Below, piece by piece: positions 23,177 through 33,557 of a stretch of DNA of 64,000 nucleotides. The notes under the pieces are model-generated. The model was not told the DNA's origin. It saw only the letters and a program-made list of their open reading frames with translations, and searched no databases. Source of the stretch: Limnephilus marmoratus (Eukaryota; Arthropoda; Insecta; Trichoptera; Limnephilidae); the NCBI GenBank assembly GCA_917880885.1, contig OU862909.1:35586405-35650404 (forward strand). Reading direction: 5' to 3'. Positions within the stretch are counted from its first letter, which is position 1. Each line of letters starts with the position of its first letter. The position numbers and the translations under genes are program-made.

Positions 23177-24043
23177 CGACTTCGAAAAGGAGGAGGTTCT
23201 CAATTCGACTATATATATATATATATTTTTTTTTTTTAATTTTTTTTTTATGTTTGTTACCTCAGAACTTTCGACTGGGTGAACCGATATTGATGATTCT
23301 TTTTTTATTTTGAAAGCTGGTGCTTCCCGTGTGGTCCCATTTTAATTTGGTCCAGTTCTAATAAGGGAACGTACCCAAACTACGTGACCAACTTTTTGCA
23401 ATTTTTAACCCCCCCCCCCCCCCCGGTGACCAAAATCCTAAGGAACCCGCCGCTCATTTGTATGGAGCATGACCTTTTGAAGACCCCCCCCCCCCTAAAA
23501 GTGTCACGTAGTATGGGTACGTTCCCTAATGGCATCCATGAGAAAATCATATAATTCTTAAATTTGCATCAAGTATGTGCGCGACAAATGGACGAATAAC
23601 TCAATATCACGCCGACCGATTTCGATGATTCTCTTTTTATTGGAAAGGATGTACTTCAAGGGTAGTTTGATGAGAGTTTGGTTAGGTTCTGATTATGGGA
23701 TTCATGACAAAGTAACGGAACTCTCCAATTCTGAAGAACAAATTTACGATACTCGGCCGAATCTTAATCGAATTACTTAGTGTACTTCAGATTCACTAAA
23801 AATCAAAAAATAAACAAAAATTTTAACAAAACAAAAAAACGACTTCAAAAAATGCACTAAAAAGTAAAAAAAAGCTCCTCTCCGGCCGACACCGACTCCA
23901 AAAATAACAAACGTACCTACATATTGATGAGTAGAAAAGGTAAGTTGATTATAAAGTTGTAGAAGAATACGAAATTATTTTTTTTACTTTTTAGTGCATT
24001 TTTTGAAGTCGTTTTTTTGTTTTGTTAAAATTTTTGTTTATAT
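23177..24043. mobile_element. Dispersed repeat E inside element A
   Basis: It begins AAACGACTTCGAAAAGGAGG, a sequence I associate with moth and butterfly genomes. The right part, 23811-23873 and 23979-24040, forms an inverted pair of about 60 bp around AAAACGACTTCAAAAAATG. A TA microsatellite lies at 23209-23226. No ORF longer than chance. The class is unknown. Confidence 0.6.
23364..23527. mobile_element. MITE family M1, copy 4, inside repeat E
   Basis: Intact inverted termini. It interrupts the E sequence between CCAGTTCTAAT and GGCATCCATGAG, which makes this the innermost of three nested insertions. Confidence 0.85.
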
Positions 24044-24756
24044 TATGTGAAGTTCGGGCGTAAATATCATTTTTTTTGCGATTATTATAAAAGATACTAA
24101 ATTTGCCACATTATACAATAAAACCAAATCCGAAAAGGGGTTTATAAATAGGAGAGTTTGGACTTGAAAGTGTTTTTTATAGACCTTATACTTTATTTTT
24201 TTATAGGCTTATTAAAAGCCTTATAAAAAAAATGACCGATATTTTTAAGGGCCAAGCTGTGTTCTACACGCAGTATTTAATTGAAGCTCTATAATACTTC
24301 TAAGCCATCAAATTTTTAAAACAAAAACATATGATTTTGTACGATTTTGCATTATTTACTATGGCTTCATCTTAACGTAGACATTTTATGAAAGATGTTT
24401 TGACGATTCGCTCTGATGTGATCTTATATCGATCTTCGGTTTCATAAAAAAACGTGACAGGAAACTGTAGTTGTTCAATTTGAAGTTATTTAATATTATA
24501 ATAATAATAAACATTTACATTTGTTGATTTACCATTGCAGAGTTAGTAATGTTGTTGACATTTATAAACACCATTTATACAGAATGGTTTTATACAGAAT
24601 GCAAAATTTAAAAAAAATGTTGGAGACCTGCTTTAACGAAAATAAAAATAAAAAACGGCATTTTCTTAATTTACGATTTTCTTAAGTTCTCAAGTTTCTA
24701 TAAAATGTTTGCAGAAATATATATGCAGTAGGTACTGTAGATATTTTGGAATTATA

Positions 24757-25377
24757 ATATTAAGTATCTGCCCACCAAAGGTAGGTTGTTGGACAGACGA
24801 AACAAGGGCAGGTGCGATAAAATAGATCACAGCAGGTATCAAGGATTAACGCCATCGCTATAATCATTACAAATTGTGCTGCACCCTGTGATGATTTTTT
24901 TTCGTAACGTAGACATTTTATGAGAGATGTTTTGAGGATTAGCTCTGATCTAACAGATAGAGATTGGAGCAGAGAGATCTTCGGTTTCATAAAAAAGCGT
25001 AATAGGAAACTGTAGTTGTTGAATTTCAAGTTATTTACTATAATAATAATAATAAAAAATTACGTTTGTTGATTTACCATTGTAGTGTTGATGACATTTA
25101 TAAACATCATAATAGGTAGATAGGTACTATACAGAAAACCTAATTTAAAAAAAAGTTGGATACCTGCTTTAACGAAAATAGAAGGACAACATTTACTTCG
25201 TTTATGTATTTCTATTATTCGTTTATGTAATGCGTAGAATGTTACAAATGTAACAAAGAGAAAACAAACCCCGATCCTTGTCAACATGGTCTTTGCAATT
25301 TTTCCACAGAACCTCTTTATGAACCGTCTTCTCAGTACGTGATTCGTCTTATTTCTCCCAGTTAGTCCACGAGTCAC
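24757..25377 (-). other. Possible small two-exon gene, unassigned
   Basis: A minus-strand frame starts at ATG 25377. It has a basic stretch, RRRFIKRFCGKIAKTM, followed by a hydrophobic segment, IGVCFLFVTFVTFYAL, then KRSKCCPSIFVKA. The next bases, GCAG then GTATCC, look like a splice donor. A possible acceptor, GTGCAG near 24886, would join in phase to QFVMIIAMALILDTCCDLFY and a cysteine-rich end with a stop at about 24757. The intron would be about 280 bp with a poor pyrimidine tract. Parts are duplicated at 24380-24650 and 22590-22760, where the frame is broken. No family is recognised and the model may be chance. Confidence 0.25.
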
Positions 25378-25389
25378 ATCCCATTTTCA

Positions 25390-25687
25390 CTACTGCCCTC
25401 AGCCCATTAGGGGTCGAGAATATTCTCCGTCCTACCCTCTGCTGGGCGGGGGAGGGTGGAGAGGGTAATGAGGAGGGAGGACTCAGGGGACGAAGGGATC
25501 TTAACCAGAAATTCAATTAGCGGGCACGTGATTCGGTCCCTTGCAGCGTGTGTGATCTGAACTGTTACAACTGTCATTCTCTTGGGTAAGAAGAAGCTTT
25601 GTCGGTATGGGCGGTACCTACCTTCATACAATGTATGTTTATGGTACAAGTTTATTCTTTAATCAAATTTGATACAATTGGCTTTAC
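25390..25687. other. No recognised gene; G-rich block
   Basis: A purine-rich tract (GGGGGAGGGTGGAGAGGGTA near 25449) is the only notable feature. An 80-codon minus-strand frame is unassigned. Confidence 0.4.
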
Positions 25688-26270
25688 CCCTCAGGCTAAG
25701 ACCATATTTTCTCCAAAAATTAAATAAATTTCTGAACATATTCGAAAATTAAAAACTGTTGCTGAAAGGTGATAAAATACCTACGCATTCAAATTTTATA
25801 ATTCGAAATAAATATATAATTTTTGAAGTATAAAAATTGTGCAGGCTAATATTAAAAAGTTTTAAAATTGGCTCACCTTATGTTTTTGTAACTGAAATTA
25901 CTCATACCAAATAAAGCTAAAAACACACACACACACACACACATGTTTTATTGGATAAATGTATTATAATTATTAAGTTAACTTTTTTTGTCCATTTAAA
26001 AATTTTGTTCTCCATGTAAAAGTAATAATTAATTAAAAATTCCCAAAGTTTCATAATTTTTTTCTCAAATTGCAATCCGAAATTTCAGTCTCTTGAAGGA
26101 GTATATTTTACTTATTTTTAAGTTGACTTTTAGATTTGATTATAAAGCGTGGAGTTTTATCTTTCTAATACCGTTTTTATCATATTTCTCTTTATGATAG
26201 TAAAAGAGACATAACGATTTCTACGAAACCGAGAGTTATTCTGAAAAGTGAACAATTTAGCCTAAGGGGC
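25688..26270. mobile_element. TTAA-type element C, copy 2
   Basis: Left end CCCCTCAGGCTAA after TTTA; right end TTTAGCCTAAGGGGC before TTAA. Internal sequence is shared with the copies at 21319 and 33558. A CA microsatellite lies at about 25921-25943. Confidence 0.75.
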
Positions 26271-26274
26271 TTAA

Positions 26275-26838
26275 ATGAGATAATAGAAATTAAATGAGAT
26301 AAGATTGATTGGCGAGTCTCTGACATACTAGAAACAAACAGAGATATGCCATGGACTGTCACCGAGCTACGATCAAACTGCACGGACTAAGGAGCCAATG
26401 AAAATTATGCTTTTGGTGTGGTGATAGAAAGAATTGCAGTACGCTGCTGTGTAGAGATGAGTACGGTTTCATACTAATAATGGTTCAAGGCCCATCTCCC
26501 AAATTTCTTTAATCTATTGTGAGTCTTATTTGCCTTTTGATCATACTAATTTTCAAATACAAGATGATGTTGATTACGATAATGTTTCAAGTTTCAAATT
26601 CACAAGCGTTTAACAAAAATAAAATGACCGCCTTTCTACATAATGTAGGCATGGACCTAACTAACAATTTCTAACAAATTAATATACACTCAATGAAATG
26701 TATATTTTCACAGGGAATTAATACAGCACTATTTCTCTTATGTATTTAAAGAGGTATTTTGTGTTTTTAACGAAGTATGAATATATTTTGGATTAATCCT
26801 GTTTTTCGATTGTTTGGGCTTAAGTAATAAGTATCCCT
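26275..26838. other. No recognisable content
   Basis: AT-rich; nothing supported. Confidence 0.4.
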
Positions 26839-26842
26839 TTTA

Positions 26843-27544
26843 AGGCGATCCACTAGTCCTTGAAAAATTCTAAATCGGAATCCCCGCCTCTTTTTAGGAC
26901 GGATTTAAAAATACTTGACAAGACTTGCGAAGATGCTTTTGAAAAGGTTGGAGAAGGTATTTGAGAGTTGTTTTTTACAGGTTGATTTCGTAAAGGCCTG
27001 TAAAAAACATTTACTTATTTCTTACGCACTGTTTATTATAATAACAAGGAAATTTCACAAATCAAATTTCAATTCGATTTCACGGAACCAAGAGACGTGG
27101 AGTCTAAGGACATCTGTACGCCCCCGTAATGAAACAAAATGCACATAGTCTTTATGCGGACCCCATAAGGCTTAATTCTCAATTCAAAATTCGTTGAACT
27201 TGCCCATTTTGCATTGTTTTGTTTATATTGTTAAATTCTAGCAGAAATTTTAAAATGCTTTCCGATTTTCTAAAGAACTTAATTTGCCGTATTATTCAAT
27301 TAAACTTTATGCGAAAATAGGTTCATTAGTAGGAGATTTTGCACTTGAAAGTATTTTTTATAGTCATGATGTTTTATTTTTTCCAGACGTACAAAAAGAC
27401 TTACCTACTAAAAACACTCGTTTATTTCAAAGGCCAGAATGTGTTCTACTTGCAGTATTTAATTGAAGCATCTATAATATTTCTAAGCGATCAAATTTTC
27501 AAACCGAAAACACTTGATTTTGCATTATTTCGCATGGCTTCATC
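26843..27544 (+). mobile_element. Element A, full length
   Basis: This is the least interrupted copy, 702 bp. It starts GGCGATCCACTAGTCC after TTAA (26839-26842) and ends ATGGCTTCATC followed by TTGA, a mutated TTAA. The internal TTTTTTACAGG/CCTGTAAAAAA hairpin is intact at about 26972-27010. The several 60-77-codon frames inside do not match any protein family and are not proposed as genes. Confidence 0.8.
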
Positions 27545-27549
27545 TTGAG

Positions 27550-28048
27550 ATAGTTTTAGAACTACCAAATTACCTTCGCAATGTGAACTTTGGAGTATAT
27601 AATCATTTTTTTACTTCTAATAGATTATACTGCTGACCTATAGAATAATCTAATCTATTTAATCACACACCTTCCTTCGTTTCATCCTAATGGGTGCCCA
27701 AGGATCCCAAATCCCATACAAGGATTTCCTAAGCCCCAGGAGTTGGTTTGATTTGTTGGGATTTATACCCTCTACCCTTCCTACATCCTCATCGTACGTC
27801 CTGCCCCCCTTGGACCCCTCACTGCCCTTACCGTCTCCATTCACCAACTTCAATGGTAATAGTCAGTGGAACAAATAAAACTAATAATTTATTTAATTTT
27901 CACTGTTTTTTTTGTATATTTATGAGACTTCTGACTCAAGTAATGTAAATTCTTGTCTCATGTATTTTCAAAAAAACAATATTAATATATTGTCATTATA
28001 ACATCTAATGTTCTCCCGTTTAATCACATAATTATTGTCCCAGCATGT
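27550..28048. other. No recognised gene; C-rich stretch
   Basis: A C-rich stretch at 27660-27850 gives overlapping frames on both strands with low-complexity proline and serine content. It resembles no family and is probably non-coding. Confidence 0.4.
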
Positions 28049-28049
28049 T

Positions 28050-28277
28050 TGTCCCAGCTCACGTAGGTCTCATACAAATCGTTGTATTTCCCTTACTGTC
28101 ATGGTTAGAAATATGATCTTAACTGAATTAAAAACAGAAAACTCCATGCTTTATATTCGAATATAAAAGTTAACCACAAAGGTAGTAAAATGTAGACCTT
28201 ATGAAACCAAAGTTTCGGATCACAATTTGAAAAAAAAATTAACTTTAAGAACGTTTTATTATTTATTTTCACATTTA
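28050..28277. mobile_element. Element C fragment, cut by S1
   Basis: GTCTCATACAAATCG, CTTACTGTCATGGTTAG and ATGAAACCAAAGTTTC are shared with the other C copies. The match ends where the S1 repeat starts. Confidence 0.55.
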
Positions 28278-28616
28278 TAATTTGGGAGGCGGGAATGGGT
28301 ACCGCCGCCCCGGGAATCTTTATAGGATAACCAACATCTCTGCCATAGGTCACCACAAGTGGTTCGCTACGTTTGGTGATTTAGCAGGGGTGCCCGGGTT
28401 CATGAGGTGAGGTTTGTCTGTCTAGGTCTTGGAGGCGGATGACCAGGACCAACTAAACCCCAGATTCCTACCCACCCCTTAAACCCTTTTCCTTCTCAGA
28501 ACTCTCATCTCCTCCTTTACTTATAAAAACCCTCCATACAGCATCCCCAGATGATATAGGCCCTGAGGGAAATTATTTTCCTCAGGGCCTCCTGTGTGGA
28601 GCTCATGTAAAAAAAG
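28278..28616 (+). mobile_element. SINE-like repeat S1, short form
   Basis: Runs from AATTTGGGAGGCGGGAATGG to GGAGCTCATGTAAAAAAA. It lacks the internal block of the long form. Near complete at both ends. Confidence 0.8.
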
Positions 28617-28815
28617 GCGGAAATGTTTTTACCATCTAACAAGCGTAAGGGTATTAGTCCTAATAATAATTCATTTTCAAATATTTTCCAATTTACATGA
28701 TCTAACAAATTGCATAATTGTTGACATGGCGTGGAACTGAATTGATGCCATAAAATTCTGAATTTTGGATGGGTTCGAGTTCGTCAATTTTGTCACTTTT
28801 GGCGTTCATATTTAA

Positions 28816-29273
28816 GATGAAGCCATACTAAATAATGCAAAATCTTACAAAATGACATGTTTTTCTTTTGAAAATTTGATAGCTTAGAAGTATTATAGAT
28901 GCTTCAATTAAATACTGTGTGTAGAACATACCTTGGCCCTTAAAAATATCTGTAATTTTTGACCCTTATGGCATGGGCACAAGAACCATGCACTGGGCAA
29001 CACCTATTTCGTATCAGTCACGCCCCAACCGGCGCGGGAGACAGTCGTGTGACTCTGCGTCGCTTAGTTTCGTGAAATCAATTTTAAATTTCAGTTTTCT
29101 TACAATAAACAGGAATTAATATTTTTTACAGGCCTTTACGAAATCAACCTGTAAAAAAAATTCTCAAATACCTTTTCCAACCTTTCCAAAAGCTTTTTCT
29201 CAAGTATTTTTAAACTCCTCCCATAAAGGGCGTGAATTCCGATTTCGATTTTTTCCTGAACTATTGGGTCGCC
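28816..29273 (-). mobile_element. Element A, internally deleted
   Basis: TTAA flanks at 28812-28815 and 29274-29277. On the plus strand it begins GATGAAGCCAT and ends GGTCGCC. Both termini and the internal hairpin (near 29130-29160) are kept, but about 250 bp of interior is missing relative to 26843-27544. Confidence 0.8.
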
Positions 29274-29322
29274 TTAATGCTCTTCGATAAAGTATGTTCG
29301 ACATCTTCCATACTTCACATAT

Positions 29323-29627
29323 CAATTTGGGAGGCGGCAATGGGTACCGCCGCCCTGGGAACCTTTATTGGATAACCAACACCTCCGTTTGGTGATTTAG
29401 CAGGGGTGCCCGGGCTCATGGGGTGAGGTTTGTCTAGGTCTTGGAGGCGGTTGACCAGGACACACTGAACCCCAGATTCCTACCCACCTCTTAAACCCTT
29501 TTCCTTCCCAGAACTCTCCTCTCCTTCCTTTCCTTAAAAAACCCTCTACACAGCATCCCCAAAGATGACATAGGCTTTGAGGGAAATTATTTTCTTCAGG
29601 GCCTCCTGTGTGGCGCTCATGTAAAAA
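29323..29627 (+). mobile_element. SINE-like repeat S1, short form
   Basis: It starts CAATTTGGGAGGCGG and ends CTCATGTAAAAATA. It has a small internal deletion after AACACCTCCG. It lies 50 bp from the element A copy. Confidence 0.8.
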
Positions 29628-29850
29628 TATATACATATATATATAGATATATATCGAGCACATAAGAATCAGAGAGGCCTATCAAACACAATATTCTTCC
29701 CATTAGTGCATGTCCGGACCTTAATCTAAAAATGATTTTCATTTCCGATATTTTCAGACGGTGAACCATGGTTTTTAAAATGGTTCCTTTAATGTTAAAG
29801 GTACAAATTTAAAGGGAAAAGTCTTATAAAAAACGCCTAACACTTAATTT

Positions 29851-30056
29851 ATTATTATAAGCAATAATTGTCAGCCTGAAACACTCATTTATATTGAAAA
29901 ATCTTCCGAGAAAAGATACTTGCCGCCAACGGGACTTGAACCCGTGTCCTTAAGGTAAGGACCCGGGTTCAAGTCCCGTTGGCAGCAAGTATCTTTTCTC
30001 GGAAGATTTTTCAATGTAAATGATTGTTTCAGGCTGACAATTATTGCTTATAATAA
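29851..30056. mobile_element. 206-bp palindrome with tRNA-type B box in both arms
   Basis: Two arms of about 100 bp mirror each other around position 29953. Each arm has GGGTTCAAGTCCCGTTGG, or its diverged mirror with the same B-box core, followed by GCAAGTATCTTTTCTCGGAA and a TTATTGCTTATAATAAT end. This looks like two oppositely oriented 5'-truncated tRNA-derived SINEs joined at the head, or a foldback SINE. It is not a functional tRNA pair, because only the TpsiC half is present. Confidence 0.75.
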
Positions 30057-30186
30057 TTGTTACCCTTTGTGCTATGCATAAAATCTCGTCTTAAACGTCA
30101 GTTTATAAATTAAAAATAATACTTAATCTATTATTACATCTCCTGAAGAGACTTTTACCTACCTGAGGCCTATGGTAGGTATGCTG

Positions 30187-30467
30187 CAAGGGCGGATCCA
30201 GGATTTTTTCTGGGGGGGGGCACAAGGGACGGGCAAAAAAATCAACAATTAGTGTTAGAAATAAACTTGAAGTAACATACTTAAAGTTTATTTCTACAAG
30301 TTCAAGTATGTATAGGAAGGTTTATGAAAGTGTCAAAATAATCGAAAAATTAAATGTTTATAAATACAGTTTTAGCTTCTTAGTATTTACCGTGATGGAA
30401 TCTCCACAGTAGACAAAAATACACGGAGGCACGTGCCCCCCCCCCCCCCCCTCTAAATCCGCCCTTG
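30187..30467. mobile_element. hAT-type MITE G, copy 1
   Basis: The termini CAAGGGCGGATCCAGG and AAATCCGCCCTTG are inverted repeats, and a perfect 8-bp duplication GTATGCTG flanks the element (30179-30186, 30468-30475). Ends of the CA-GGCGGAT type plus 8-bp duplications fit the hAT superfamily. It has G and C homopolymers just inside both ends. A relative is at 43928. Confidence 0.9.
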
Positions 30468-30624
30468 GTATGCTGTATGTATGCCATCATATGCTCTAAA
30501 GATTGCAATCCGCTTGTTAAGATAGAGGAATCTATCAAAAGGACCGCCCGTTTCAAGGGTTGTAAATTTTGTGGAGTTGGGTGGTTTCTTTCAATCTCTA
30601 AAGAATTTATGTTTTTGCCTAAGC

Positions 30625-31352
30625 CAGAGTTTCCCAAACTGTGTTCCGCGGAACCCTAGGGTTCCGCCGAACCTGTACAGGGGTTCCGCGACAATTTGTC
30701 GGAAGAATTTAATTTATTATATTATACACATATTCATATTTCAACAATGCTGATATTATTCTCATTTAAATGATTTCTGGGCGAGTTTGTCAGAAGAGTA
30801 CTCCAATTTATCAAAACAAGCTATTGTTGTTATATTTCCGTTTTCTACGAGCTATTTATTCGAAGCGGGATTTTCTAATTATGCTGCAACCAAGTCAAAG
30901 TGCAGGAACAGGCTCGAGAGGCCACACCAGATATTAGAATACAACTTACCAATATTGTGCCTGATATCAAGAAGGTATGCAATTCCAGGACTCAAAATCA
31001 TCAAAGTCATTAATTAGGTGTTTTGTTTATTAAATTTTTTGTTGTTGTTCATAATAATTTTTTGTTTATGTTCCAATTTTTTGTTGCTTATATTCAATTT
31101 TTTGTTATTTATATTCCATTTTTAATTTTTTATATTTCATTTTTGTTTTTGTTTATTTTCCATTTTTTGTTTATATCCATTTTATGTTATAAATGTATAT
31201 ATATTGTTTGTATACTTAATAAGTAATGCGTAATAACATTTTTTAAAACTTTATTATTAGGAATTACCCAATCTAATAAATGTGCCAAGTGTTCCGTTAA
31301 AATTTACGGGTTTGCAAAGTGTTCCATTGCAGAAAAAGTTTGGGAAACCCTG
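30625..31352 (+). mobile_element. hAT deletion derivative H, copy 1
   Basis: The termini CAGAGTTTCCCAAACT and AGTTTGGGAAACCCTG are inverted, and a perfect 8-bp duplication GCCTAAGC (30617-30624, 31353-31360) flanks the 728-bp element. Near the left end lies the palindrome GGAACCCTAGGGTTCC. It encodes only the C-terminal dimerisation part of a hAT transposase, so it is non-autonomous. The 3' half has degenerate TTTTTTGTTTAT repeats. Confidence 0.92.
30769..31017 (+). pseudogene. hAT transposase C-terminal (dimerisation) fragment
   Basis: The open frame reads NDFWASLSEEYSNLSKQAIV, then FPFSTSYLFEAGFSNYAAT and KSKCRNRLE before a stop at 31017. The FP-ST-YL-EAGFS and K-K-RNRL signatures are those of the hAT C-terminal domain, closest in memory to the Buster/ZBED5-like branch. 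The zinc-finger, RNase H-like core and its catalytic acids are absent, so it cannot transpose. A second copy with the same extent is at 39896, showing that the internal deletion is fixed in the family. Confidence 0.85.
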
Positions 31353-31360
31353 GCCTAAGC

Positions 31361-32225
31361 AAAACTCTCAACGGGTTAGATTTAGAATTTAGAGTCATAA
31401 AAATTTATCCGACCTTTTCCATAAAATTTTTTGGCATTTCGAAAAAAACGAGTTAAAACTCAGGGGAAACCGAGATCCTCCAATTATAAAACTTTAATAA
31501 GACTAGTATTTAGTTGCAATTTGAGATGATTCACGCAAAATGCATTCCACCCACTAAATATAGTCCTTCAACTAAGCGTTTATTGTTTAAAGCTGGCCTG
31601 AGCAACGACTCAACAGATTCGAACCAAAGTTGATTAGGTTGCTACGCTTTTTCCTCTACCTTGACTTGATGTGTCGGCATGTTTATCGAAAGTAATTCAA
31701 TTAAATCGATCGCTAATTGTATTCACTTGGCGGATTTTCAAATTCCCCCTTTATGGGCCCACTAACATGACTATACCCGCGTTAGATTATAAGGTAGGCG
31801 GCTTATAAAATGTTCCGTGACCGAAAGGTCCAATTACAGGGCAGCCTTAATACCGCGGTGAATTCGTAAATGGTCTATGAAATCTCCATTATGTCAAATT
31901 AAATACCAAACAAACTTAACAATTCATTTCGTATCGTGTTTCTTGCTCGCACCTTGGCGCTGGTATTATTAAAATAATGACGTAAGTATAACAAATTAGA
32001 AGCTTCGGATCGCCGATCAAATAATATATAATTGAAAAACATAAACACACATCGGGTTTTTTCGGCCGAGATGTGACTGTGTGAACATGTTTTTTCTTAT
32101 ATTTTTTTAATGAAATTACTATGGTTAACTAGTGAAGAAACAGGCTCACGAAATTATGGACGGTGATTAAGTATATTTTGCAATTAAAGACATTTTCATT
32201 TTGTATTCGTAGAATTTAAAATGAC
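31361..32225. other. No recognised gene; balanced-GC block
   Basis: The part 31700-31950 is less AT-rich, with no repeats and no ORF; it could be a conserved non-coding element. This is only a composition-based impression. Confidence 0.35.
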
Positions 32226-32345
32226 TCAGGGCTTTCGTCATCTTCGGGGATGCTGTGAGGAGGGTCTTTTGATGGAAAGGAAGGAGAGGAAGTTCTGGGA
32301 AGGAAAAAAAAATCAAGAGGGGTGGTTAGGAATGCGGCTGTCGCA
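32226..32345 (-). mobile_element. S1 fragment
   Basis: Contains TCATCTTCGGGGATGCTGTG and GGAAGGAGAGGAAGTTCTGG, matching the middle of S1. Both ends are missing. Confidence 0.65.
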
Positions 32346-32349
32346 CAGA

Positions 32350-32845
32350 TAAAGAGGTATTTGTTATAACTTTTCGAGCTTCGGCTACATACTACATACC
32401 TACGTAGATCGTCAATGAAGTGTGAAAGTTCCGATAAATTAGATTGAAGATAAGGAACTTAAAAGGAAAGAACTTCAAAAGGCTTAGTAAGATATGTCTA
32501 AAATAAACAGAACTTCGATCATTACCCTATATATATATTCTAAATATTTTCGGTATTACGAGTACCTACATAGATATTCTAAGTTAATTCTAAGATAATA
32601 CTTTTACAATTTGTTTTTTTTTTAATATTTTGGTAGAAAGCAGTCACTTGGTGGTTTGGCATTTGACACAGGAACCTAAGCGTTCCTTTATATTGTTTTG
32701 TCTCTTTCTATATGTATATATAAGCTCACACAGTGTATATTTTCGATCAGTTCAGTTTTATACCCTAAAGATGGTTGTGTTAAGCGAAACCGGTCGGTAT
32801 TAAAAAATGAAATCGTGGTAACAAACAAAAAAGTTTTTTTTTTAT
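32350..32845. other. No recognised gene; short GAAACCGGTC motif
   Basis: Around 32765-32805, CCTAAAGATGGTTGTGTTAA is followed by GCGAAACCGGTC, similar to short motifs at 13018 and 60140. It may be the end of an old retroelement. Confidence 0.35.
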
Positions 32846-32990
32846 TAAATGAAGACAATATAAGCGAAACTCGAATCGAATCGAAAATCTGGAAACAGAA
32901 AAATCAGAAAAAGATATTGAAACCTCTGGGATTCGAATCCATGAATCCCCGAATCTTGCTGGGTTCGCTTATATTGTCTTCATTTAATTA
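32846..32990. mobile_element. Hairpin with SINE S3-like core
   Basis: AAATGAAGACAATATAAGCG at about 32848 is mirrored by its complement at 32967-32988. Between them, in complement, lie a GATTCGAATCC B-box-like motif and the ATATCTTTTTCTGA segment of the S3 tail. This is the third tRNA-SINE in mirrored form in the window. Confidence 0.65.
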
Positions 32991-32999
32991 AATATTAGA

Positions 33000-33557
33000 A
33001 TTCGAGGTTTTACTCATAAAGCTAAAAAAAAAAATTTAAAAAAACAAAGTTATTGTTTGTATTTCAATTAATTTGTTTTTAATTTTATTTCCTCCATTTC
33101 TTTAGATATCTTACACATTTTGGTTGATGTCAAAAATGAAATCAACCATTCAGAAAAATCTTTGTATATTCACAGATTTCAATATCACTAGGTAGGTACC
33201 TACCTATCTACCTACGGAATCGATTAGTGGTCGATTGCAGGAAGGCATCAAACGGCCAGGCAGTAGGCAGTAGGCACAAACCACTGGACAGTTGACGTGA
33301 GGAACAATGCGCCATACATCACGGGGCTGGTCAGTAGCGATCAACTGGGCACCGAGCAGTGGTCGGGCTAGGTGTAGCCGCTATACACACACCGCACCTA
33401 CACACTGCCTACCACCAGCTCCCCGCTTCCCGCTCCGTGCGGTATCGTTTCGTGCTAGTGTACATGATGTTTGGAAATTCATGCCTACATGTTAACGACA
33501 CTGCTGAATGCGCAAAAGAAAACTGTACGCTGGTGATAGAGCGATTTAGATGCTTAA
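33000..33557. other. Balanced-GC stretch, possible promoter or 5' exon
   Basis: 33240-33540 is rich in CpG compared with its surroundings, has CAGTAGGCAGTAGGCA repeats and a 107-codon plus-strand frame (33359-33682) that runs into element C and matches nothing I recognise. It could be a 5' UTR or regulatory block; no gene can be connected. Confidence 0.25.

Larger units (their letters stand above)
22765..24371 (+). mobile_element. Element A, interrupted by repeat E
   Basis: Flanked by TTAA at 22761-22764 and 24372-24375. It starts GGCGATCCACTAG and ends ATGGCTTCATC. The sequence matches the other A copies except for about 870 bp inserted at 23177-24043. Confidence 0.8.
22590..25190. repeat. 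Diverged tandem duplication, first unit split by element A
   Basis: Unit 1 is 22590-22760 plus 24372-24650; unit 2 is 24715-25190. Shared blocks include ATATGCAGTAG, GTAGATATTTTGGAAT, ACAGACGAAAC, TAATCATTA, CGTAGACATTTTATG and CCTGCTTTAACGAAAATA. Element A with its TTAA flanks sits between the two halves of unit 1, so the duplication came first. Confidence 0.7.

Noticed and set aside
26915..27548. Small genes inside element A
   Set aside because: Frames are not preserved in the other A copies.
29935..29990. Pair of divergent tRNA genes
   Set aside because: Only the TpsiC half is present in each arm of a palindrome; no D arm or anticodon arm.
31023..31226. Hydrophobic membrane protein
   Set aside because: Translation of degenerate T-rich repeats in the hAT derivative.
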